NCBI GenBank assembly: GCA_030490835.1 | Contig: CM059972.1 | Coordinates: forward strand, 86,723,137-86,787,136 | Length of the DNA: 64,000 bases | From: Annona cherimola | Taxonomy: Eukaryota; Streptophyta; Magnoliopsida; Magnoliales; Annonaceae | Direction: 5' to 3' | Shown: positions 24,904 to 36,369 of the stretch, piece by piece | How positions within the stretch are numbered: the stretch's first letter is position 1 | How the letters are laid out: the number at the start of each line of letters is the position of its first letter | Made by a program: the position numbers and the translations under genes | The notes under the pieces: model-generated | Databases searched by the model: none | What the model saw: only the letters and a program-made list of their open reading frames with translations | What the model was told of the DNA's origin: nothing

Positions 24904-25636
24904 TAGGGGTGGGAATTGGGGCGGGTCGACCCATGACCCGGCTTTGACCCGACCCATTTTTGGCTGGGTAAAATTAATATTTTTTTGACCCGGTATAGGG
25001 ATAGGTCAGAAATTTTAATCCGAATTTAAAAATAGGATCGGGTTGGGTCAATCATGTTCCGACCTGAAAAATCCGACCCGCGCCACATATATTAATTTAT
25101 TAAAATTTATAAGCCTATGTTTAAATATTATTAATATTATTTTATTTCAAAATTCTCACTTTTTTATATTCAACTTTATAACAATAGAATAATCAATTTA
25201 TTCAGAAAGCAATATAAGAATTAATAAAAAGAATTTGTACATATAAAACTCTTTTGTGTAATTGTATATTGACTTATTTTAATAAATTTATATTATTTTT
25301 CAAATGTTTTATTTTCTTAATTATGTGTTTTTCAATAATTAGTGAAATATTGAAGCATATAATATTTAAAAATATTATAAATGTATATTTATGTTTAATA
25401 GGTATATAAAATTTTAAAATTATTTTATTGAACATGCATTTTTGACCCGACCCGTTATCCCGAAACGGGTCCGATACCAACCCGAAGTTTGTCCGGGAAC
25501 CTATTAAAAAAAATAAGGGTCAAATCAACATCGTCCCGATCCAGTATAAAAAGAGGGTCAAGCTCAATTTTTAAAAAATAAGGTCATGGTTCAGCAAACC
25601 TTGACCCGGTACAGCCCGCTCCGATTTCCACCTCTA
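24904..25636. mobile_element. hAT-type non-autonomous element of a second family
   Basis: The left end, TAGGGGTGGGAATTGGGGCG, pairs with the right end, whose reverse complement reads TAGAGGTGGAAATCGGAGCG. It is flanked by a perfect 8-bp duplication, AACTCAGG (24896-24903 and 25637-25644). GACCCGACCC/GGGTCGG words cluster at both ends. The interior is AT-rich without coding capacity (733 bases). Confidence 0.93.
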
Positions 25637-25644
25637 AACTCAGG

Positions 25645-25924
25645 TCTTGCTGAACGGACCCTCTTACAATCCCGTCCACATCAAACTTTATTACGAAAAA
25701 TATTCTGAAAGTTGAAGGGCTTATTATACAAATATATAAATCACAAGCACTAATTTTAAAATAACAAAATTGTAGGGTTCCTTTGCAAGAGCCGCGGTTT
25801 TCATTTTTTAAAATTCCCCGTCTCTAATATACCGGTCACAACGTAGAACCCAGCTTTAACGGCGGCCGGTTTACCCGATTAAAAATTATTTATTTTTTTA
25901 TTTTTTTAAAAAAATAACAAAACA
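25645..25924. promoter_or_regulatory. Possible promoter region upstream of a 5' untranslated exon
   Basis: The stretch precedes a transcribed-looking exon. It contains a GC-rich patch (GGCGGCCGG near 25860) followed by an A/T-rich tract at 25880-25925. No convincing TATA box could be chosen. The call rests only on position. Confidence 0.25.
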
Positions 25925-26209
25925 AAAACGAACTGTGAAAACTCATCCCGATTCCCATATCCCCAATCCAGCGTCTGCTCTTGGACACTCACTCTCTCCT
26001 GCTTCTCTTTCAAGCTTTCCTAAAAACCCTAGACAGAGCAACGCAATCTCCTTCTTCTTCGATTTTTTATCGCTGCCACGCCCGTCCTGCTGCAAGTCGG
26101 CAATCCTTCTAGCATGCACAGTTGCTGCTTCGCTGGAAATTAAACTTCAAACACCGTCAGCCTCCGTCTTCATTGGATCGCTGTGATAACTCCTCACTGC
26201 GCTTGATAG
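25925..26209 (+). other. Possible 5' untranslated first exon of a gene
   Basis: The block is C/T-rich, with CTCTCTCC and CTTCTTCTTCG runs and an AAAACCCTAGACAG word, a composition common in plant 5' untranslated regions. It ends in GATAG followed by GTTTGTTT, a plausible splice donor at 26210. The 83-codon frame inside it (25935-26186) matches no protein. The next recognisable coding exon on this strand is the SnRK1 beta terminal exon at 35281, more than 9 kb away, and I found no exon between that would link them. The call is therefore tentative. Confidence 0.35.
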
Positions 26210-29200
26210 GTTTGTTTAAAAATTGTAGATTAGTTTTCTTGCATCTCGCCTTTCCGAGTCTTGAGATATGTTGGGATTAAAGCTTTTGTAATTGAATATG
26301 ATGGGCAGCTCCGAACTTTCTCTTGAGTCATTTTACCTGGCTGCAAATTTCTCCTTTTTCCGACTTATCATAATCGGTCCGATGAAAACCCGTGATGAAA
26401 TTTCATTGCTAATACCTACTTCACGTATTGTAATAAAAATATAATTTTTTTAATTTTAGTTTTATTTACATCTTGTAACATAGCAAGCATCCTTAATAAT
26501 TTGAGGCATGCATTTCTTGTTAGTAATTTTTTAATTATATGTTTTAGGATGTAAACAGAAAACAGCGGCCTCGAAGTGGGAGCTGTACTGTGGGCTGTTG
26601 GTTTGGTGGGTCGGTTCAAATAGATATATATTTTCAGTCCTTTGGTTTGAGTTGTGGGTGCGGGCATTGTGTTGATTTAGGCGTGGGTTTTTTCTTCGTT
26701 ATTGGTGCAGCTGCATTTTAACTTCTGACTGACTGGGTGAAAAAAAATTGGAATTGTACATTTCAGTTGATTGCACAAACAGAGATGATTTGTCCAATTT
26801 TCTTTTATGAGTGTCTGCGTAAGTTTAGATTGCATATTTAACAGCACATGCACATGGTTTAGACCTCAATTTTGATTCTCAAAAGACCCAAGTTCTTTTG
26901 GTGGCACATCCACTGGCTAGATAACCATGTTCTGTAGACTTCTGACTTTCGTGAAATGGACCTGGCCAACAGCATTGACACTTACATTCTTGGAAAAACG
27001 ACTACTAAGAGTATTTATCCCCGCATGAATGGAAGTACTTAAATCTCTGTGGGGAGTTTGAATTTTAAGTAGCTTGCTTTGGTAAAGTAATTACCATGTG
27101 CTATGTATTACGCTGAAAGATTTTAAGCTAAAGCAGTATTTTCTAAGCAAGGAAAATAAAAATCTCACAATAGCAAAGCGTAGACTGTTGTTTCTGAAAC
27201 TGCTTTATATCAATTCATGTCATCACCTTACATTAGTTAGATCTATCAAAGAAGAATTATATTCATTATCTGCGTAAATCAAAATACCAATTGTACAAAT
27301 TTATAAATTTGCAAAAACAATAATCCCAGTAATTCTTCCATTTAACAATGCACCCTGCAGTTTACATAGCTGTAGGTCCATTTGTTCCTGCCTTTCATTC
27401 CTCAGTTTGCCTTCATTTACCACTATTCATCCCATTCCCCAGCAATCTGCCACTGTCTGCACTTATCATTTCTGCGTTTCACCTGTCTTGTATTTGCATT
27501 ATAGCTTGCAACCAGTTTGTGATTCTCTGATACTGTCCTTTCTGTTGAATTATGGCCTTTAGTGCGAGTGCAATTCTCACTTCCAAATTGCAAGACACAA
27601 CTAATCGATAGTTAGAGACAAGATGGAAAAGTCAGCAATGCAAGGGCAAAAATGCAACTAATAAAAAAGCTACCATGACAGTTACTGGACTAGTTTCTTT
27701 TGTGAACTAGTAATTAGGATCCACAAGTGATTCCTTGGCTATTACTTGCTGTATGTTGGAGGAGGCGACTTGGACTATCTTTGTGTAAGATGATTCTCAA
27801 TTCATCAATGAAATAGAAGCACCAGCATAACTAGTTTATGCTTGCTGATGGCATTGGAAATTGACATGGTAGATATATGCAGCTCAGGAATAACTTGCGC
27901 ATTGAATAATATAATTCTGTGAAAATACTAGCAATATAACATTGCTCAAATATTTAACAATACAATTATAAAGCAGTATATTTGAACTACATAATCACTA
28001 AAAGTATTCAGAATTCAGTACCCACATAGAATATCCGAAAGTAAGCAGAAATAATGAATGAACAGAGAATGCATTGGCATTAAAACCCTATCATTCTAAT
28101 TGACTAAAACAAAGGCAACTAAACACTGAATTGATCAATAAGAACCTCTCTGTTCAGAATAAGATCAGACATGCCCTTGCCTTGTAACAAATTTTCATAT
28201 TTGGGGCTAATAGATGGATAAAATAGAAAAAATTTCCCAGATTCCAAATCCCTAATCAGAAAAAGGATAAAGTAATCACATTATATTGAATGATTATTTT
28301 TAAAAAAAATAATTATCTGATGCAAAAATTTTGAGTGATGGTAATTGCTACCAATGTAATTTTCTCGATGAAGCATTGAACCATGGTGGTTGTTTTAATT
28401 AGAGCTTCAGTGTATAATATGCCTGATGCATAGGAGTCATTAAAATGGTTAATTGAAGTGAACATGGAAATGACCATTTCCGTTGTCTTTTGTAATTGAT
28501 GCTATCATTAGTATTGACAGGGATATTTCATACATAATTCTGGTTCTGTGGAAGAATGGTGGTGTTGTAAAGGAATTGGTTGATGCATTTTTATTATGGA
28601 TAATTGGATGATTAGATAAAGTCCAATCTGACCATTGGGTTCATCCTTTATACAAAAAAAGAAAATGTTTCATGGAACTGATTCCTTTATTTGTCCTTTC
28701 AAATTATTTTAATTTAGTTAGCCGCAAATACTTTTAATAACATGTTACTAGCGTTTCAAGCTAAGCAAGAACTTCTAGATACATTGGTTGAGTAGAATTT
28801 TATCAAAATCTTTGGATTGATGAGCTGACATGGTTCATTGTTTTACATGCCAGTGGAAGAAGGAAGTTGTGCATGGAATTTAATGTGATCTTTTGGTGAC
28901 AATTCAAACTAGAGGGAAAATGTTATTGGGTAGCATGAAAATGGAAATTCTCTTTGGATGGAATGTTTAGTGAGTAGAGAATGGCATTCTTAGTAGAATG
29001 ATTGCATGTGGAGTCATTTGAAATGGGGCTTTGAAGTGGAAGCGTGGCAAGTCTTGGAAGGTAATACTGCAATTGAAATCTTTAATTCATAGGGCATTCT
29101 TGTTTTTCCTATTGTATGATAGCAATACTTGAGGCCCTAAGAATATTGTCATTCTCATGACAATAATACTTTCCTTTGCTTTCCCTTCCCTATGTAGCTT

Positions 29201-29636
29201 TAGGTCGTCATTGTATTATGTGCGCTAAATCTAAAAGGAGAAAGCGGGACTTGGATATGATAGTTGACTTTTTGCATTTTTAGCTCGACATAAGCAAAAC
29301 GCTTGAAGATTTTCATAAATAGGAAAACAATTGTTGTTTTCCTGTCATAAGCAATTGAAAAAGAGAAGGAAATGGGTTGAAGTAGAAGAGCAGTTTAAAA
29401 TTCATTCAAAGTGGACATGGGGACAATATGCATTTTAGGAATCTTTAAGAAAAACAATTGTGAAGATGAAAATCTTGGCCTCACTCAAATATTTCACCTG
29501 CATCAATGATAAGCGCATCAAAGGTGAACTCATTCAATGCAGGCCACTAATGGCAAGATGGTGAGAATTTTTATGATTTATTTGGGTTCTTGGGTACTTC
29601 TGGTTGGACAGAACAACAAGAGAGATGATAAACTGA
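26210..29636. other. Long non-coding stretch, intron-like
   Basis: There is no coding match on either strand. The sequence is less repetitive than its surroundings and has the even T-rich composition of a plant intron, which would fit the gene model suggested by the 5' exon before it. No transposon ends were noticed. Confidence 0.35.
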
Positions 29637-29762
29637 GAAACTTGTGGAGGGAAGGTTGGGATGTAGGAGTGGGAGATGAGAGGGAGGTTGGGGAAGGGTG
29701 GGATGTAGGGTAGGGTGGGAAATGGAGCTTGCGGAAGGGAAGAGGGAGGGAGGGAGGGAGCA
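29637..29762 (+). repeat. Purine-rich G tract with a G-quadruplex motif
   Basis: About 125 bases are almost purely G, A and T, with many GGG runs. At 29737-29758 five GGG runs are separated by loops of one to four bases, which satisfies the usual four-run G-quadruplex pattern on the plus strand. The proline/serine-rich minus-strand frames here are by-products of the skew. Confidence 0.7.
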
Positions 29763-30499
29763 CTTTGTCAAATTTCTACTCTCTATAGTGGATTTTATGT
29801 AACTTAGGATCTTTCTTAGTCTTATATCTACCTTTTTACATTGGAAGTATTGACATAAATTCTGACACCATGATTAACATGTGCTAAACAACCAAACCAG
29901 TCATTCTTATGTTGCTTCTCATAGGAAAATTAAGAATGTTGACATTGTTCCATGGGTCTTATCATGACGCCCAAAGCCCTTGATTTTAGCATACACACAT
30001 GCTTAACGCAACCTGGCCTTTATGATTTCTTATTGGTTAAATAACATATATTGCTCATTGCTATGATGCCTGTTTGAGGATAACTAAGAAGTCCGACATT
30101 ATCACAATTAGACTGTCTCAAGTCCTGCCTGACTACTAAAGCCTTAGTTTAATGCAACCTGACTTTTTGATTTCTCATGGGACCAATATGCCTAGAGGTC
30201 CAGCTTTTCAGATTTTTTCATGGGTTAATAATTTGGCTTGGTAAACTCATCTTTCTAGTCATTTTCTCTTAGGTACAACTAAGACTTGAAAACCCAATGT
30301 TGTAGGTTCAAATCTTACAAAGCATGATTTCGTTCTTGTAATGGAAAATCAGTAAAACAATAAAATAACTGTTCTAATTAACCACACACATGGCAAAAAA
30401 CCAATCAAAGGTCCAATTGAGAACTGTGTCTGTATTGTAAATATTCAGATAGCTATGCACCGACTATTTTAAGTGTAATGATATCGTGCAGCCATCTGA
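29763..30499. other. Non-coding stretch
   Basis: No gene is recognised. A tRNA B-box-like GTAGGTTCAAATC occurs near 30302, possibly a SINE remnant, but no convincing A box or ends were found. Confidence 0.35.
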
Positions 30500-30812
30500 G
30501 GAGGAGCTCTCATGGAGCTAGCCCAATTTACTTATTATTATTTTATTATTTTTTGTTTTTCATAAAACCGTTATCCTAAGTATATTTTTAAATTCATATA
30601 CTAAGTTTTACCATTTTTTGAACTTTAGTCAGTTTTTACCTTGGAAAATTACTAAAATGCTAGTGTTTGAAATTTAAAAAAATACAAATTTCTAAAAATG
30701 GTAAAACTTAGTATATGAATTAAAAAATATATTTGGGATGACAGTTTTACGCGAAAAGAACCAAAAAAATAAGTAAATGAACAAGCTTGAACCAGCTGCA
30801 TGGGAGCTCTCA
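30500..30812. mobile_element. Fold-back MITE with long inverted arms
   Basis: The left arm (30500-30620: GGAGCTCTCATGGAGCT through AGTATATTTTTAAATTCATA to AAGTTTTACCATTTTT) is matched in reverse complement by 30690-30812. The arms are over 100 bases long and about 80 percent alike by eye. There is no coding capacity. The minus-strand frame across it is chance. Target duplications were not resolved. Confidence 0.75.
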
Positions 30813-32177
30813 GGCCTCTTTTATTAATATTATGACTTCTTATATTGATGTGGTAATTTATGAAATAATAATTAAATTTAAATGAGTTATTTCTGCTCAT
30901 AACGATTACTTTTTACACAAATTGCGGTCGTGCTCATGACTTGAAACTTATTGCAGTCATGCCTATGGATATCTAGAAACGGGTCCTAAGTAGTGAAATC
31001 AATGTTCCCACCGAAATTTTGTGGGATCAGTAGTCATTCCCCACCTTTCTGTTTAAATCAAATCTAAATCACGTTGTCCAATGTCATTTATTTTATCCTA
31101 TAACCAAAAATCATTTCAATCAGAATTTCACATGGGTCATACATTCTCTCTCTCTCTCTTTTTTTTTTTTGATGATAGGGCCATACATTCTTAAAATGTA
31201 CATAATCATGTGTAAATTATGGAAAACACTTAAATGCATACATAAATGTATTAAAATAGTATAATAATTTATAGAATCTTTTATAAACATAGAAATAACG
31301 TTTTAGGCAGTTTAGATGTTGAACTAACAATTTTAAAATTGGTATAAAATGATTATGTTGATTTTACTCGTCTTTGATGGGGCCCATGTGCATCTTTGAT
31401 TTGAATGAAACTTGGTTTCCTTGTCTAACAAATGATTTTAAACAAAATGGGTGGAGTAGATTTCATATCATCATAAAGGTGGGCCAAAACAATGTGGATC
31501 CCACCAATATTTTTGGTGGAAACCAATACCATTGAAGTAGGATCCCTAAAAAAATACTTGTAGCTATACCCATAGCAAGGGCAAACCTCTTAGTTTTTAT
31601 AAACGATGCTATTTTTGATAAATATCCAAGCCATTCATTGGGTTTTTTTAATATCAGCGTAGTTATCAAAAATCGCATTGATTAAATACCTTGATAGTTC
31701 TCAAAAAAGCCAATGAAGGTATTTAATAAAAGTGTTTTTTGGTATATTGAGTAAATGCATACTAATAAACATAATGGTTAGTTTGGACTTATTGAAGTAT
31801 CATGATTTACAAAAACAAAGAGATTTACCCTCACCATAGGCATAATTATAAATATTTTCACATATACATAGGCACATTTAGAACAAGTTTCCCATAGGCA
31901 TAACTGTGATTTTTGTTAAAAGGTATAGGTATTAGTGCAAATAACTGAAATTAAAGTGAATAAAGCTAATCTTTTAATTTTTGAGTAAAATATAAATGTG
32001 AGGAAGCAGATCTTAAAGTTTTGGTAACTAAAAATATGTACAATAATAAATAAAGCTTGTTAACTAAAAATATGTATACTAAAAAATAAAGTTGTTAGAC
32101 CTAAAATTGTCATATTCAGAAAATTAAAAAAAAATCCCTTTCCCATTCCATACTAATGAATGGACTAGTTGACAATG
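30813..32177. repeat. Non-coding; contains a dispersed repeat shared with 36030-36300
   Basis: Bases about 31180-31400, including TTTTAGGCAGTTTAGATGTT and TGATTATGTTGATTTTACT, resemble 36190-36280. A (TC)n-(T)n tract lies at 31146-31171. No gene is recognised; the minus-strand frame at 31463-31678 matches nothing known. Confidence 0.5.
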
Positions 32178-32796
32178 AGAACTGTAACGCACGGATCTAG
32201 CAAAGTGACCATTGGGCCCAACACACAGAATGCATAAAGCCAAAAAAACGACCATTAGGCCTGTGGGCTGTGCCTCACAGCGTAATATTATCAGCTCTGG
32301 TTTGGCAACTCAGGTAGACGGTATTAAAATGCGTTACACCATGTTTAATTTGGGACCCACTTACAAACCATCAGGAACTTTCTTCCATTTTCAATGTAGG
32401 ATTCAGTTTTGGACTATTACAAGCCCACCAGCTTCTATTTGATTAATCGTCGAACCACAACTCAACTTAGGGCTTCTGCCTACAATTCTAACTTTCACTG
32501 GCTCAACTTTCCAAACCGCATCTACTGAAGGGGACCTGACTTTGATACCACTTGTAACGCAAACTCAGAAAAATAACCATTGGACCTGACGCACAGAATG
32601 CACAGACCTAGAAAAATGACTATTGGGCTTGTGGGCTATAGGCCTCACAATGTGATATTGTTCGCTCTAGCCTGATAGTTTAGTCGTACAGTTTTTAAAA
32701 CACGTCACACCATGTTAACTTGAGACCCACTTATAAACCATTAGGGACTTTCTCCCTTTTTCGATGTGGGATTCTATTATGGGCTATTATAAAAAC
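32178..32796 (-). mobile_element. TRIM (miniature LTR retrotransposon), 609 bp, with two 239-bp LTRs
   Basis: Two direct repeats of equal length (32183-32421 and 32553-32791) both run from TGTAACGC to a CTATTACA/CTATTATA end. They enclose only 131 bases. Read on the minus strand, the right LTR is followed by AGTGGTATCAAAGTC, a tRNA-Met-type primer site, and the left LTR is preceded by the purine-rich AGCTGGTGGGCT. Hence the element is on the minus strand. Flanks AGAAC and AAAAC form an imperfect 5-bp target duplication. There is no coding capacity, as usual for TRIMs. Confidence 0.88.
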
Positions 32797-33145
32797 ATTT
32801 ATAGACTGGTTGTGATTTATTTTCATGTCTTTGTAAAACAAAGAAAAAGAAATATTAAAATGCAAGACACACAGTGCAATAGTAAAGGTATGCTTTTGTT
32901 TATTTTTATAATTACAATGTATGTTAGACTATGTTATTAAGGATGCTGTTTGTAACTTATTTATAATATATTAATTCAATGAGAGAGAATTTTATATTGC
33001 AGTAGTTATAAAATATATCAATTTCTTGAACTTTCCCCATCCGTTGACCTACTTCACACACCCAAACTTGACCTGAATTCAACCAAATTTTAAATGTAAA
33101 GGATGGGGGTTTTTACATATGGGTAATTTACACTTTTGACCCTTA
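32797..33145. other. Non-coding stretch
   Basis: AT-rich with no gene or element boundary seen. Confidence 0.4.
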
Positions 33146-33403
33146 GGGTGTGCTTGGTGACAAGGAAAAAAAAGTAAGAAAACTTTTGAAAAAGAGAGAT
33201 TGGTGTGATGTGTTAGTGGAAATGACAAGGAGTAAAGAGAAAAAGGATAAAATAGCTAAAGTAGTTGTATAGAAATATGTGAAAAATAATTGAAGATATA
33301 GAAAATGGTGGAAAAAGTATGGTAGTTAGGTATTTAAGATTTCAAATGACATTCAAAGATAGGTAGAAAGGGGTTAAAAATAATTCCCGAGTACCAAGGA
33401 CCC
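33146..33403. mobile_element. Harbinger-like MITE (copy E) with a TTA duplication
   Basis: Terminal repeats GGGTGTGCTTGG and (inverted) CCAAGGACCC are flanked by TTA on both sides (33143-33145 and 33404-33406), the 3-bp duplication of PIF/Harbinger elements. The interior shares GTGATGTG and AATGACAAGGAGTAAAGA words with the other copies. Confidence 0.82.
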
Positions 33404-33582
33404 TTAAGTTTCATTTTTTGTTACATGGCTTTAAGATTCAGAAATTTGTATTGACAGTCACTCCCATTAGGTGAGACCCTAATTTCATTAACTTATGACA
33501 CGAAATAGCCAAAATACCCTCCTTATAATTCTATTCAAAGCCTAAATGGATACCATAGTTTGGTTGGATCTCTTCATAGGCC

Positions 33583-33615
<33 letters not shown>

Positions 33616-34252
33616 CCATTATGTTTCTTGCAAGACAAGAATAATTTAAATATTTCAAGATATGTATTTCTGTTAGAAGGGCATTTTTTTAAAAATCTTC
33701 TTATGTCATACGTTATGGTGTTAGGGATTCACCTAACAGGACAGCTTGCGCTTGCAAATTTCTAAAACTTGAACCGATCTAGAATAAATATGAAACTTGA
33801 AGAGTCAGAAAGTGCAAATTTTTTGCAAACTTGAAGTACCTGTTTTCAAGAACCTTAGGTTAGGGTTGGGTGAGGTGAGATTTTTTGTAAGCAGTGTTGG
33901 GCTTGAGTTGGTATCAATCCGGTCTGCACCTGTAGCAGAAGTGACATATTCTTATTATTTGTACAAATAAAAGTATGGATGATGGGCACAATCAGGGGGA
34001 AAGTGAACTGGATGGTTTTTTATGTGATCGAGCATGAAACCATATCTCCAAGCTGGTTTGCTAGGATTGCCTTCTTCTTGCTTAGAAAGATGAGGGAAGC
34101 AAATAATGGGTATGTGCTCAGCATCAACAGGGTGTAAAAGAGTCCAAGACAGCAAAATGTACTGTTCTTTTTAATTGAGGTTTTTCCCTTCAGGGATGAA
34201 GTCTAGATTGCTTCATGATTTGGGATAGTTGGATAGATGTACACTTTTCTAG
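33404..34252. other. Non-coding stretch with a 31-base T tract
   Basis: A run of 31 T lies at 33585-33615. On the minus strand it is a poly(A), possibly the tail of an old retrotransposed copy whose body would lie at 33616-34200. The minus-strand frame at 33955-34155 (66 codons) is in the right place for that but matches no protein I know, so I leave it uncalled. Confidence 0.4.
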
Positions 34253-34788
34253 CAAATGGAGTCTCATTAAACAATTCTATATAAAGAAAACGTCAATCGA
34301 TCCCAGAAACATATGATAAGGGCAAAAATAATATCAATTAAGACAAACGGATTTATCAACATATAAGGTCAAGACCTTGAAGAAAACTGAAATCAATTAC
34401 TCCCTAATGACCCTATTTTTCTCAATTATTACATATATTTGTAATCATTATTTCATATTTTTCCATACAACTACATTATTTATTTTATCTTGATTCTCTT
34501 TACTACTGATAATCTTCTAACAAATGGAGTCTCATTAAACAATTCTATATAAAGAAAACCACAATTGATCCCAGAAACATATGATAAGGGCAAAAATAAT
34601 ATCAATTAGGACAAACGGATTTATCAACATATAAGGTCAAGACCTTGAAGAAAACTGAAATCAATTACTCCCTAATGACCCTATTTTTCTCAATTATTAC
34701 ATATATTTGCAATCATTCTTTCATATTTTTCCATACAACAACATTATTTATTTTATCTTGATTCTCTTTACTACTGATAATTATTCCT
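34253..34788. repeat. 268-bp tandem duplication including MITE-derived sequence
   Basis: CAAATGGAGTCTCATTAAAC occurs at 34253 and again at 34521, and the following 260 bases are almost identical (a few substitutions such as GTCAATCG versus CACAATTG). The last third of each copy (CCATACAAC, TATTTTATCTTGATTCTC) is a minus-strand remnant of the Harbinger-like MITE family. Both copies are non-coding. Confidence 0.92.
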
Positions 34789-35280
34789 ATCGCATCAGAC
34801 TTTGTTTTTTCAAAATAGTTCCCTAAAAATACCACCCCCAACCCAAAATCCCAAAAACATTTCCCTCGTTGCCAAAAGGTAAATTCCGTTTGGGCCTGTA
34901 AATGAGAAAATTGTGTCTCACCAAGTACTCTTACCTCACCTACAGGGTTTTTACCACACCTACGAGGTTTACTTGTAATGTGTCAGTATATATCCTGGTT
35001 TAAATTCTGGTGTTGACTACTTGCATGCTGATTCCTTTCCATTCAACTCTGATCCATTTTCTGTATGCAAAACTGAAACCAGTGTACTGATTCATATCTC
35101 TTTCAACAGATTCAGATTTGATGATTTCCTGCTATTAGGTGGCATCTAATTTGCAAAAGCATGGACAATCAATATAGTGAGGAACATGTACATGTTAAAA
35201 TCTCCCAACTCTTACCCCTGTCTGTTTATTTTGTGTACCTATTCCAATCAGTTCCCATGAGCAAAACGCCTGTCTGCAGG
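34789..35280. other. Non-coding, likely intron of the SnRK1 beta fragment
   Basis: The last bases, CCTGTCTGCAG at 35270-35280, make a good splice acceptor for the exon that follows. No earlier exon was recognised here. Confidence 0.4.
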
Positions 35281-35600
35281 ATGAAGTGAACATCATGGGA
35301 TTTGAAGTCCCAAGATCACCTGACTCGAGCTACAATAATCCCTTCCCAGGAAATGAAGATGAAGGGCGGGATCCACCAACTGTTCCTCCCCACTTGCAGC
35401 ACACGCTACTGAGTTTCCCCACCAGTAGAGAAGCTTATACAGGTGGTCTTCCTTTACCCCAAAATGTTGTTCTCAATCATCTATACATAGAGAACCGGGA
35501 GGTACCACGATCTGTTGTGGCCCTTGGAATTACTCATCGCTTCCGCTCAAAGTTTGTTACAGTCGTCCTTTATAAACCAATTCCTAGAGGGGGCACATAG
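35281..35600 (+). CDS. SnRK1 (SNF1-related kinase) beta subunit, terminal exon only
   Basis: The exon starts after the acceptor at 35280 (GATGAAGTG, residues DEV) and encodes about 106 residues to a stop. It begins NIMGFEVPRSPDSSY. The C-terminal ASC domain follows: PPHLQHTLLSFP, then LPQNVVLNHLYIEN, then VVALGITHRFRSKFVTVVLYK. This is the gamma- and kinase-binding end of plant AKINbeta-type scaffold subunits. The frame is open and well conserved, ending YKPIPRGGT, close to the family's usual end. The upstream glycogen-binding-like domain and the N-terminal myristoylation exon were not found between 26210 and 35280. So either earlier exons lie under very long introns, beyond what I can see, or this is an orphan exon duplicate. 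The domain call is certain; gene integrity is not. Confidence 0.85.
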
Positions 35601-36369
35601 AGGTGTGCAAACCCTTCTTCTGTTGGTTTTGTTTAGGAAATATATCCATCAGTTATTGCAAGGGAACCCTGGATTAACCCACTTAGGCAGGAATTTAGTT
35701 TCCATTAGCTGATGATTGGACCCATGTTATATCAGTCCTAGAAATGCTCTGAGATGATTGGGAGCTTTGTCTAGTTGCTTATGAGCACATATTGTCTCCG
35801 ATGGATTGGCATTATACCATTCTTGATATTGTTTGTATTCTTTAACTTTGGGTGGCATTTGGATGGTTCTAACGTCTTGAGATTGTTATCGCCTGGATGT
35901 TGTCTTTCATGTCATTGATGTTCACACGTGAGAGGTGTGGCCAATGGCATGGCATGATAGCTTTATGCTTGACACTGTTCTTTGGTCGAACAAAGGGTTT
36001 GTTTGGGCCTGTGATGCAAGGTAATCGACTTTTTAAATCAATCCATATTGCAGGCCAAAAAAATTATTTTATGAATCATGCTGATCCATAAATATATGCA
36101 TTTGAATGTCATAATAATTTGTGAAATCTTTCACCCACTTAGGAAGAATTTTTTTTTTTTTTTTTTTTTGAGAAATACCCGGAAAGAATGTTTTAGATAG
36201 TTTAGATGTTGAAATAACAACTTCAAGATTAGTACATAAAAAAAAATATTATCATGTTGATGTTGTACTTTTATTGGGTCTTTATATCAATGCCATATTT
36301 CAAGTCAAAAAATTATTTTATGAATTAGGGTGACTCCTTGGTATATGCATTTGAATGTTGTAATTATTT
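35601..36369 (+). other. Probable 3' untranslated region, then a dispersed repeat
   Basis: The first 400 or so bases keep a mixed, T-rich composition expected of a 3' UTR. From about 36030 a repeat appears: AAAAAATTATTTTATGAAT and TATATGCATTTGAATGT occur near 36055-36110 and again near 36305-36360. A run of about 22 T lies near 36147-36170. There is no other gene. Confidence 0.45.

Noticed and set aside
29571..29771. Proline/serine-rich minus-strand frames
   Set aside because: They are the translation of a purine-rich simple sequence, not a gene.
30296..30320. Possible tRNA gene or SINE from a B-box-like word
   Set aside because: No matching A box at proper spacing, no cloverleaf and no ends were found.
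31463..31678. 71-codon minus-strand frame with hydrophobic stretches
   Set aside because: It is AT-rich and repeat-adjacent with no family resemblance.
33955..34155. 66-codon minus-strand frame with protein-like composition
   Set aside because: It is not recognisable as any family; the nearby poly-T only makes a retrocopy conceivable, so it was not called as a gene.
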